64,000 nucleotides of DNA. It comes from Streptomyces sp. NBC_01750. Lineage in GTDB: Bacteria; Actinomycetota; Actinomycetes; Streptomycetales; Streptomycetaceae. Shown here in pieces: positions 16,616 through 23,425 of this stretch. Position numbers and translations under genes: made by a program. Below the pieces are notes generated by a model. It was not told the DNA's origin. It saw nothing but the letters and a program-made list of their open reading frames with translations, and made no database searches. The DNA lies in the NCBI RefSeq assembly GCF_035918095.1, contig NZ_CP109137.1:1552001-1616000 (forward strand), in the 5' to 3' direction. Each line of letters opens with the position of its first letter. The first letter of the stretch is position 1.

Positions 16616-16719
16616 GATCTCCCCCTCCAGGTGACACCGGCAGCGCCGTCGTTCCCCCGTTCTGGGGAAGCCCCGGCCGGGCACCACGGCCACGAGCCTA
16701 TGGCTGGGACCCTTCGTCC

Positions 16720-17424
16720 ATGGCTCAGATGGAACATTTCGCTGTGCGGCCGGGCTGCGGCCCGGCCGCGGTCGACTCGGTGGTGGCGCGTATGTCCGCG
16801 TACGGCTCCGCCTGGCCGGCCGCGGACGGGCTCGCGGTGTTCAACCGGGTCTATCTGACGGTCACCGAGGAGATCGGCCGGCGCATCGACGGCGGTGGGT
16901 TCCCCGACCCGCGGGCCGCCACCACCCTGAGCGTGCTCTTCGCCGAGCGCTATCTCTCTGCCGTGGGCGCGACCGCCGACGGTTTGCGTCCGCCGGCCTG
17001 CTGGCGGCCCCTGTTCCAGTACCGCCGCCATCCCGGCGTACGCCCCCTGCAGTTCGCGCTGGCCGGGATCAACGCGCACATCGGGCACGACCTGGCACTT
17101 GCCGTGGTGGACACCTGCCACGCGCTCGGCTGCGAACCGGCGGATGTGGAGGGTGAGTTCGAGGGGGTCGGCGACGTCCTCGAGCTGCTCGAGGAGCGCA
17201 TCCGCGAGGATCTGATGCCCGGCCCCGATCTGTTGCAGATCGCCGACCCGCTGACCCACCTGGTGGGGTCATGGAGCCTGGAGCGGGCCCGCGAGGGCGC
17301 CTGGTCGGCAGCGCGGCTGCTGTGGCGGCTGAGGGATCTTCCGGAGCTGGCCGGGGAGTTCACCGAACGGCTGGACGCCGGCGTCGGCCTGGTCGGCCGC
17401 TGCCTGCTCACGCCCTGGCGCTGA
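16720..17424 (+). CDS. DUF5995 family protein
   Basis: 234 residues, soluble, no signal peptide or membrane helix. It matches the DUF5995 pattern as I know it: VDSVVARM near the start, FNRVYLTVTEEI, ERYLSA, CWRPLF, LAGINAHIGHDLALAVVDT, and a C-terminal region rich in Trp/Leu with WSLERAREGAWSAARLLW. The conserved His/Asp of NAHIGHDL could be functional, but the activity is unknown. The ATG at 16720 is chosen; an ATG three codons later is equally possible because no strong ribosome-binding site is visible. It is divergent from the GH6 gene and is followed by a hairpin terminator. Confidence 0.7.
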   Translation: MAQMEHFAVRPGCGPAAVDSVVARMSAYGSAWPAADGLAVFNRVYLTVTEEIGRRIDGGGFPDPRAATTLSVLFAERYLSAVGATADGLRPPACWRPLFQYRRHPGVRPLQFALAGINAHIGHDLALAVVDTCHALGCEPADVEGEFEGVGDVLELLEERIREDLMPGPDLLQIADPLTHLVGSWSLERAREGAWSAARLLWRLRDLPELAGEFTERLDAGVGLVGRCLLTPWR

Positions 17425-17462
17425 TCAGGGCCCCCGGCCACGAGGCGGTTCACGGATTGAGT

Positions 17463-17503
17463 GCCGTCCGGGGACGGCCGGATCGCGGCCGGCCCCGGAC
17501 GGC
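17463..17503. terminator. Hairpin between convergent genes
   Basis: Perfect 11-base arms GCCGTCCGGGG (17463-17473) and CCCCGGACGGC (17493-17503), between the DUF5995 stop at 17424 and the flavoenzyme stop at 17573. It can serve both converging transcripts. Confidence 0.65.
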
Positions 17504-17572
17504 AGGTCGGTCCGCCGACCGGAGCCGGCGGAAGTCGTGGGCGGGTACCCGTCGTCGGGTGACCGCCGCGGG

Positions 17573-19282
17573 TCAGTCCTCCGGCAGCTCGACCGGGGCG
17601 ATCTCGTCGTAGAGGTCGCCGGGGCCCGGGTTGCCCGGGTCGGTCGTGCCGCCGAGGTGGGCCATCACACCCCATACCGCGTTCAGCGCGGTCGTGACGG
17701 CGCCCTCCGCCCAGCCCGCCGTCCAGGAGATGTCGTCACCCGCGAGGAAGATGCCGCGCTTGTCCTCGGGCAGCCGGTCCTGCATGAAGTGCGTGAACAG
17801 ACGGCGCTGGTAGCGGTAGTGGCCGGGCAGGTTCGCCTTGAACGCGCCCATGAAGTAGGGCTCGTTCTCCCAGGACACGGTGACGGGGTTGCCGATGATG
17901 TGGCTTCGGATGTCGACGTTGGGGTAGATCTCGCCCAGCGACTTCAGCATGACCTCCATCCGCTCGTTCGCGGACAGCGGCAGCCACTTGAGGCTGTCGT
18001 CGCACCAGGTGTACGAGAGGCAGATGACGGCCGGCTTGTCGGGCCCGTTGTCCAGCAGGTAGGTGCCGCGGGTCATCCGGTCGGTGAGCGTCATCGACAT
18101 GAGGTCACGGCCGGTCTCGTTGCCCTGGCCGTCGACGGCCTTGTCCAGCCAGAACGGCCGGTCGACCGGGACGAAGAGCTTGGACGACTCCATGTAGTGG
18201 GTGCGCTCCATCGCCGTCCAGTGGTCGATCGGGAAGAGCGAGTCGTCGCAGGCGATCTTGGACAGCAGCATCCAGGACTGCGCGGTGAAGACGGCCGCCT
18301 TGTACGTGCGGATGTCGCCCGAGGCGTCGGTGACGGTGATCCGGTTGCCCGCGGTGCGGTGCAGCCGGGTCACGGCCGGCCTCGGCTCGCCGCCGTGCAG
18401 GGAGGACAGCGAGGTGCCCTGCGCCCAGTGCACGATCTTGGCCGGCTCGCGGTCCCAGAGCCGCAGCGGCAGCTGCTGGCTGCCCTCGACGATGCCGCGG
18501 TGGTGGTCGTCGGCCTCGGAGTAGACGACGCGCAGGATCTCCAGGATGGAGTTGGGGAAGTCGGTGTCCCAGCCCCCCGTACCGAAGCCGACCTGGCCGA
18601 AGATCTCTCGGTGCCGGAAGGACTTGAAGGCCTCGGACTCGCAGAGGAAGCCGTAGAACGTCTGGTTGTCGAGCTTCTCGACCAGCTTGGCCCAGATCTC
18701 GCGGATGCGCGGCACATCGCGCTCCCGCATGGCGCGGTTCATGTCTGAGAAGTCGGCACCCTCCTCCAGGCAGGCGTTCCAGGCGTCCATCACATCGCGG
18801 TAGACCTGCGGCAGGTCGTCGATGGTCTCGGCGTAGTGCGACTCGCCCTTGAGGTCGACCACGGTCGACGGGGTCGTGGGGGCGAGAGGGTTGGGGAAGG
18901 GCTGCGTGGTCAGGCCGACGAGGTCGATGTAGTGCTGCAGCGCGGTGGAGGAGGGCGGGAAGCGCATCGCGCCCATTTCGGCGCTCAGCTCGGGGTCGCA
19001 GCCGTCGAAGCCGACGGTGCGCAGCCGGCCGCCGATCCGGTCGGCCTCGTAGAGGACCGGCTTGAGGCCCATCTTCATCAGCTCGTAGGCCGCGACGATG
19101 CCGGAGAGACCGCCGCCGATGACCGCGACCTCGGTGCCGTGCTCGGTCGCCGGTATCTGGCCGAGGCCTGCGGGGTGGGCCAGGAAGTCGTCGTAGGCGT
19201 AAGGAAAGTCCGGCCCGAACATGGTGATCGGCGGCTGCTCGTCGGAGTGCTGGACAGCGGTGGTGGGCAGCGTGGACGTCAT
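17573..19282 (-). CDS. Lysine/arginine 2-monooxygenase-type flavin amine oxidase (DavB-like)
   Basis: 569 residues. The FAD-binding dinucleotide motif VAVIGGGLSG lies at residues 52-61 and is followed by YEADRIGGRL. As I remember the Pseudomonas putida lysine 2-monooxygenase DavB, the similarity runs through the whole protein: ITMFGPDFPYAYDD, HPAGLGQIPA, FGQVGFGTGGWDTDFPNS, GTSLSSLHGG, MTLTDRMTRGTYLLDNG and PGHYRYQRRLF. DavB oxidatively decarboxylates L-lysine to 5-aminovaleramide; related actinobacterial enzymes use L-arginine. A nitrilase-fold amidase gene lies directly upstream, the expected next enzyme. AAGGAG precedes the ATG at 19282. The family is clear; lysine versus arginine is not settled. 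Confidence 0.83.
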   Translation of the reverse strand: MTSTLPTTAVQHSDEQPPITMFGPDFPYAYDDFLAHPAGLGQIPATEHGTEVAVIGGGLSGIVAAYELMKMGLKPVLYEADRIGGRLRTVGFDGCDPELSAEMGAMRFPPSSTALQHYIDLVGLTTQPFPNPLAPTTPSTVVDLKGESHYAETIDDLPQVYRDVMDAWNACLEEGADFSDMNRAMRERDVPRIREIWAKLVEKLDNQTFYGFLCESEAFKSFRHREIFGQVGFGTGGWDTDFPNSILEILRVVYSEADDHHRGIVEGSQQLPLRLWDREPAKIVHWAQGTSLSSLHGGEPRPAVTRLHRTAGNRITVTDASGDIRTYKAAVFTAQSWMLLSKIACDDSLFPIDHWTAMERTHYMESSKLFVPVDRPFWLDKAVDGQGNETGRDLMSMTLTDRMTRGTYLLDNGPDKPAVICLSYTWCDDSLKWLPLSANERMEVMLKSLGEIYPNVDIRSHIIGNPVTVSWENEPYFMGAFKANLPGHYRYQRRLFTHFMQDRLPEDKRGIFLAGDDISWTAGWAEGAVTTALNAVWGVMAHLGGTTDPGNPGPGDLYDEIAPVELPED

Positions 19283-19338
19283 GGGGTACGGACTCCTTGC
19301 GGGAAAGCGTGGTGCGGCGAGCGGGGAGGCGGAGCGGG

Positions 19339-20130
19339 TCAGGACGCGTAGAGGCCGGGGCGGCGGTCGCGCAGATACGGATTGGCCTCGCGCGAGGCGT
19401 TCAGCAGGGCGAGGTCGACGTCGCCGACGACCAGTTCCTCACCGCGGCCGGCGCGGACGCGGGTCGTGCCGTCGGGGCTCGCCAGGCAGCTGAGACCGAC
19501 GAACTCGAACTCCCCTTCAGGGCCGGTCCTGTTGACGTACGCGATGTACATCTGGCTCTCGAAGGCCCGCACCGGGACCAGGGACTCGGCGACGAACTGG
19601 AACGGGTGCATCTGGGCCGTCGGCACAAGCAGCAGGTCGGTGCCTGCGAGCGCGTGCGCCCTGACGTTCTCCGGGAACTCCACGTCGTAGCAGATCAGCA
19701 TGCCGACCCGGACTCCGTCGAGCTCGGCCTGGACGACCTGCTGCTCGCCCGGGGTGAACCACTGCTGCTCGAAGCAGCCGAAGAGGTGGGTCTTGCGGTA
19801 GTTCGCAAGGCTCCTGCCGTCCCGGCCGATCAGCTGAGCGGAGTTGAAGATCAGCTCCCCCTCGCGCTCGGGGTAGCCGTACATCACCGCGATGCCGTGG
19901 CGTTCGGCGATCTCCGCGACGGACCGCGCTGCCGGGCCGTCGGCGGGCTCGGCCAGCATGGGCACCTCGTCACCGATCGCGTACCCGGTCAGGAACATCT
20001 CGGGGGAGATCAGCAGTCCGGCACCGGCCTTCGCGGCACGGCCCGCGGCCTCGTCGAGCACCTTGAGGTTTCCGGCGACCGATCCCGGTCGTCCGGAGCT
20101 CTGGAGCAGTGCGGTGCGCAGCGGGGACAT
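19339..20130 (-). CDS. Nitrilase-superfamily amidase (DavA-like)
   Basis: 263 residues, the length of 5-aminovaleramidase DavA (about 264). The Glu-Lys-Cys triad is visible: E44 in SPEMFLTG, K113 in YRKTHLFG and C147 in LICYDVEFPE. In the DavB-DavA pathway this enzyme hydrolyses the amide made by the monooxygenase (5-aminovaleramide, or 4-guanidinobutyramide if arginine is the substrate). It ends 56 bases before the flavoenzyme gene on the same strand, so the two should be co-transcribed from the TTGCGC-rich region at 20215-20274. GAGG precedes the ATG. Confidence 0.83.
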   Translation of the reverse strand: MSPLRTALLQSSGRPGSVAGNLKVLDEAAGRAAKAGAGLLISPEMFLTGYAIGDEVPMLAEPADGPAARSVAEIAERHGIAVMYGYPEREGELIFNSAQLIGRDGRSLANYRKTHLFGCFEQQWFTPGEQQVVQAELDGVRVGMLICYDVEFPENVRAHALAGTDLLLVPTAQMHPFQFVAESLVPVRAFESQMYIAYVNRTGPEGEFEFVGLSCLASPDGTTRVRAGRGEELVVGDVDLALLNASREANPYLRDRRPGLYAS

Positions 20131-20214
20131 GGGCGACCTCGGGGCGGTGGATGCGGGGTGAAGAAGACATTAAGACGGTACGTTCCGGACTTCGGCCCGG
20201 ACAAGGCGCGAGCG

Positions 20215-20274
20215 TTGCGCGCCGATGGTCGATCCGTTGCGCAATGAGCGGTGGAGGCGGCGATTCATTGCGCG
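20215..20274. promoter_or_regulatory. Cluster of TTGCGC motifs upstream of the amidase/oxidase pair
   Basis: TTGCGC occurs at 20215-20220, TTGCGCAA at 20237-20244 (within CGTTGCGCAATG) and TTGCGC at 20268-20273 (within CATTGCGCG). They lie between the Lrp-type gene and the amidase start. The same motif recurs before the permease. Candidate operators of the neighbouring Lrp/AsnC regulator. Confidence 0.5.
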
Positions 20275-20299
20275 TAGCCGTGATCGCGTGACAGCAGAA

Positions 20300-20334
20300 G
20301 GTCCGCGGAGCCCGCGGCGGGGTCCGCGGAGCCC
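20300..20334. repeat. Direct repeat downstream of the Lrp gene
   Basis: GGTCCGCGGAGCCC occurs at 20300-20313 and 20321-20334 (21-base period). It lies in the 308-base gap between the amidase start (20130) and the Lrp stop (20439). Apart from these repeats and the TTGCGC motifs, nothing else was recognised in this gap. Confidence 0.6.
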
Positions 20335-20438
20335 TTCGGGCGTATGCGCATGGTGCTGCGGTCGCGGATGGCACGGCCCCTCCCCCCCCGGCAGCGCGAA
20401 GCTCTGCCACTTCCGGGGTCCACGGGCCGGGGACGGTT

Positions 20439-20894
20439 CTACGTGGGCGCGCCCGACGTGAAGCGGCGCAGCAGCGGGGAGAGCACCAGCACCGATTTGG
20501 TGCGCTCCACGAAGGGCTCGCCCGCGATCCGCTCCAGCACGCGCTCGAAATGGCGCATGTCGGAGGCGAATACCTGGACGATCGCGTCCGCCTCACCGGT
20601 GACGGTGGAGGCGGACGCGACCTCCGGGTAGCGCTTCAGAGCCCGTTCGATGGCCGCGGGCGAGGTGTTGCGGCTGCAGTAGATCTCGATGAAGCCCTCG
20701 GTCTCCCAGCCGAGAGCCGCCGGGTCCACCCGTACGGTGAACCCGGTGATGGCGCCTTCGGCACGCAGCCGGTCGACCCGCCGCTTGACGGCGGGCGCGG
20801 AGAGGCCGACCTCGGAGCCGATGTCCGCGTAGGAGCGGCGGGCATCCTCGGCGAGGGCGTGGACGATGCGTTCGTCGAGATCGTTCAGTCGCAC
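20439..20894 (-). CDS. Lrp/AsnC-family transcriptional regulator
   Basis: 151 residues. N-terminal helix-turn-helix (residues ~5-55: LDERIVHALAEDARRSYADI, then GLSAPAVKRRVDRLRAEG) and a C-terminal RAM/ligand-sensing domain with VASASTVTGEADAIVQVFA. It is flanked by the amidase/oxidase genes and a cationic amino-acid permease, all on the minus strand. It therefore probably senses the amino acid degraded here and acts through the TTGCGC motifs in the two neighbouring promoter regions. The permease stop lies ten bases before its end of the unit, so permease and regulator may form an operon. Confidence 0.9.
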   Translation of the reverse strand: MRLNDLDERIVHALAEDARRSYADIGSEVGLSAPAVKRRVDRLRAEGAITGFTVRVDPAALGWETEGFIEIYCSRNTSPAAIERALKRYPEVASASTVTGEADAIVQVFASDMRHFERVLERIAGEPFVERTKSVLVLSPLLRRFTSGAPT

Positions 20895-20904
20895 TGTTGC
20901 TGGA

Positions 20905-22383
20905 TCACTTCTCTGCTGCGGCCAGTCGGGAACGGCGCATGCCGTAACCGAAGTAGAGCACGAGCCCGACGATCATCCAGCCTCCGAAGACCGCCCAGGT
21001 GACGCCCGGAAGGCTGACCATCATGTAGAGACAGAACAGGAGACCCAGGATCGGCGTCACCGGGAACAGCGCCACGCGGAAGGTGCGCGGCATGTCGGGC
21101 CGGGTGTACCGCAGAATGACAACGGCCACGTTGACCAGCGCGAACGCGAAGAGCGTGCCGATGCTGGTGGCATTGGCAAGCTCGCCGAGCGGGATGGTGG
21201 CGGCGAGCACTCCGCAGAAGAGCGAGACGATCAGCGTGTTGGCGCGCGGGCTCCCGGTGCGGGCGTCGACCTTGGCGAAGACCTTGGGGACAAGACCGTC
21301 GCGGGCCATGGCGAACAGGATGCGGGTCTGGCCGTACAGAACGGCGAAGACGACGCTGGCGATGGCCACGACCGCACCGGCGGCGAGTACGACGCTCCAG
21401 AAACTGTGACCGGTGACGTCCTTCATGATCTGCGCCAGCGCCGCATCGGTGCCCTCGAAGTCCTGCCACGGCATGGCGCCGACGGCGACCAGTGCGACCA
21501 GGCAGTACAGCACCGTGACGACGAGCAGCGACAGCATGATCGCGCGCGGCAGATCCCGCTTGGGGTTCTTGGCCTCCTCGCCGGCCGTGGAAGCGGCGTC
21601 GAAGCCGATGTAGGAGAAGAAGAGGGTGGCCGCGGCCGCGCTGATGCCGGTCACGCCGAGCGGGGCGAGCGGCGTGTAGTTGCCGGCCTTGATGCCCATG
21701 AAGCCGATCGTGCAGAACAGCACCAGGGTGACGATCTTCACGACCACCATGATCGTGTTGACCCGGGCGCTCTCCTTGGCCCCGCGCATCAGGAACACCA
21801 TGGCCAGCAGGATGACGACGAGGGCCGGGAGATTGATGTAGCCGCCCTCACCGAGGGGGGCGGACACCGAATCGGGGATGGTGAAGCCGAAGGTGCCGTC
21901 GAGCAGCTCGTTGAGGTATTCGCCCCAGCCGACGGCGACCGCCGCGACCGAGACGCCGTACTCCAGGATCAGGCACCAGCCGCAGATCCAGGCGACGATC
22001 TCACCCATGGTGGCGTACGAGTACGAGTACGAGGAGCCGGAAACAGGGATGGAGCCGGCCAGCTCGGCGTATGAGAGCGCCGAGAACAGCGCGGTCAGGC
22101 CGGCGAGGACGAACGAGATCGCGACGGCTGGGCCGGCCAGCGGCGTGGCCTCGCCGAGCACCACAAAGATTCCGGTGCCCAGGGTGGCGCCGATGCTGAT
22201 CATGGTCAGCTGCCACATGGTGAGCGAGCGGCGGAGCGTGCCGCCCTCGCCCTGGCCGCCCTCGGCCACCAGAGCCTCGACGGGCTTGCGCCGCATCAGC
22301 CGGGAGCCGAAGCTCGTGCTCGGTCCCCGGCTCGGGGCGGGCGGTGGCTCGGTTGCGAGTGGCGCTTCGCCGTGGTCCAGCAC
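20905..22383 (-). CDS. APC-family amino-acid permease, cationic amino-acid transporter type
   Basis: 492 residues with 12 or more hydrophobic helices. Signatures of the APC superfamily and its CAT branch are present: MISIGATLGTGIFVVLGEAT in the first helix, SYAELAGSIPVSGSSYSYSYATMG, and FFSYIGFDAASTAGEEAKNPKRDLP. CAT proteins import lysine, arginine or ornithine, consistent with the DavB/DavA-like enzymes nearby. The GTG start at 22383 has GAAGGAG upstream. It is the first gene of the permease-lrp unit and is preceded by three TTGCG-type motifs. Confidence 0.88.
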   Translation of the reverse strand: MLDHGEAPLATEPPPAPSRGPSTSFGSRLMRRKPVEALVAEGGQGEGGTLRRSLTMWQLTMISIGATLGTGIFVVLGEATPLAGPAVAISFVLAGLTALFSALSYAELAGSIPVSGSSYSYSYATMGEIVAWICGWCLILEYGVSVAAVAVGWGEYLNELLDGTFGFTIPDSVSAPLGEGGYINLPALVVILLAMVFLMRGAKESARVNTIMVVVKIVTLVLFCTIGFMGIKAGNYTPLAPLGVTGISAAAATLFFSYIGFDAASTAGEEAKNPKRDLPRAIMLSLLVVTVLYCLVALVAVGAMPWQDFEGTDAALAQIMKDVTGHSFWSVVLAAGAVVAIASVVFAVLYGQTRILFAMARDGLVPKVFAKVDARTGSPRANTLIVSLFCGVLAATIPLGELANATSIGTLFAFALVNVAVVILRYTRPDMPRTFRVALFPVTPILGLLFCLYMMVSLPGVTWAVFGGWMIVGLVLYFGYGMRRSRLAAAEK

Positions 22384-22556
22384 TGCGGGGGCTCCTTCAT
22401 GGCTGCGGGTCGGCGACGGGTGACCGTCGGCGGCCCGCGGGCATGGCGGATGTGCCCGCGCATGAGGGGAGGGACCGCCGAGCAGGCGATCACCGCCACT
22501 CCAGGTACGGGGCCTGAGCCTATGAGCCGTGGCTCAGAACCCGTAATGCATCGTTG

Positions 22557-22613
22557 TTGCGCATCTGCGGACGATCATTGCGCGATGCAGAGCACCACGG
22601 GGAAACATTGCGT
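22557..22613. promoter_or_regulatory. Cluster of TTGCGC motifs upstream of the permease
   Basis: TTGCGC at 22557-22562 (TTGCGCAT), TTGCGC at 22578-22583 (CATTGCGCGATG) and the near match TTGCGT at 22608-22613 (CATTGCGT). Spacing of roughly 20-30 bases repeats the arrangement upstream of the amidase. Confidence 0.5.
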
Positions 22614-22630
22614 CCAGGTGAAGGGTGGCT

Positions 22631-22999
22631 TCACAGCTCCCGCAGCCGGTCGACGATTTCGCGCAGCAGCTCCGGGTCGTTCAGACCTGCGTGGGTGACC
22701 GGCGCGGAGACCCGGATCAGTCCGGCATCGACCAGGTCGGCCAACAGGACGCGTACGACGGTGAGGGGCAGATCCGCGTCGGCGGCGATCTCGGCGACCG
22801 GACGCGGCTCGCGGCGCACCAGCTCGAGCAGCGAGCTGCGGGCATGGTCGAGCCGCGGCTCGGAACCGGTCGGGTCCACGGCGGTGACCTGCGACATCAG
22901 ATCGATGGTGTGCTCGGCGGCGGGACGTGTCCGGCCGCCGGCCACGGTGTACGGCCGTACCAGAGGCCCGGTCTCGTCCTCGTACCAGTGGTCGCTCAC
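22631..22999 (-). CDS. DUF742 conservon protein (CvnC-type)
   Basis: 122 residues of the DUF742 family: an N-terminal VRPYTVAGGRTRPA segment followed by a winged-helix-like region (HARSSLLELVRREPRPVAEIAADADLPLTVVRVLLADLV). This is the third component of Streptomyces conservons (cvnA-B-C-D), cassettes that link a sensor-kinase-like protein to a Ras-like GTPase. The GTG start lies three bases after the roadblock gene stop, so the genes are coupled. Unusually, no cvnD GTPase follows; the next gene downstream is the permease. Confidence 0.88.
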   Translation of the reverse strand: MSDHWYEDETGPLVRPYTVAGGRTRPAAEHTIDLMSQVTAVDPTGSEPRLDHARSSLLELVRREPRPVAEIAADADLPLTVVRVLLADLVDAGLIRVSAPVTHAGLNDPELLREIVDRLREL

Positions 23000-23002
23000 G
23001 GT

Positions 23003-23425
23003 TTAGGTGTCGGTGGCCTCGGAGGCCGAGCGCGTGGGGACAGCCATATGCCGGCCCACCCGCCTGACCAGCAGCGACATTTCGTGGGCCAGCTGTCCGA
23101 CGTCGGTCTCGGGGTCGGAGAGCACCGCAAGCCGGCTGCCGTCGCCGGCCGGAGTGATGAAGAGGAAGGCGTGGTCGAGCATCACCATCGTCTGCCGCAC
23201 GGACCCGGCCCCGAAGCGGCTGCCGGCCTCCCTGGCGAGGCTGTGGAAGCCCGCGCAGACGGCGGAGAGATGCTCGATGTCCTTCCTGGCCATCCCTTTG
23301 GAGGCGCTGCTGACCAGACCGTCCGCGGTCAGCAGCACCGCCTGGAGCACATGGTCGGTCCTGGCCAGCAGATCGTCGAGCAACCAGCCGAGGCCTGTGG
23401 GGTCCTCCGTGGGTTCGTCAGCCAT
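23003..23425 (-). CDS. Roadblock/LC7-domain protein (CvnB-type)
   Basis: 140 residues with a Roadblock/LC7 fold: LGWLLDDLLARTDHVLQAVLLTADGLVSSASKG, then MVMLDHAFLFITPAGDGSRLAV. In conservons this subunit binds, and is thought to act as a GAP-like partner for, the CvnD GTPase. The ATG at 23425 overlaps the end of the kinase gene by eight bases, indicating translational coupling. An in-frame ATG at 23443 is less likely because no ribosome-binding site precedes it. Confidence 0.9.
   Translation of the reverse strand: MADEPTEDPTGLGWLLDDLLARTDHVLQAVLLTADGLVSSASKGMARKDIEHLSAVCAGFHSLAREAGSRFGAGSVRQTMVMLDHAFLFITPAGDGSRLAVLSDPETDVGQLAHEMSLLVRRVGRHMAVPTRSASEATDT

Noticed and set aside
22384..22630. 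Possible cvnD GTPase downstream of cvnC
   Set aside because: The interval is only 247 bases with TTGCGC motifs and the permease start; no P-loop GTPase sequence is present on either strand.
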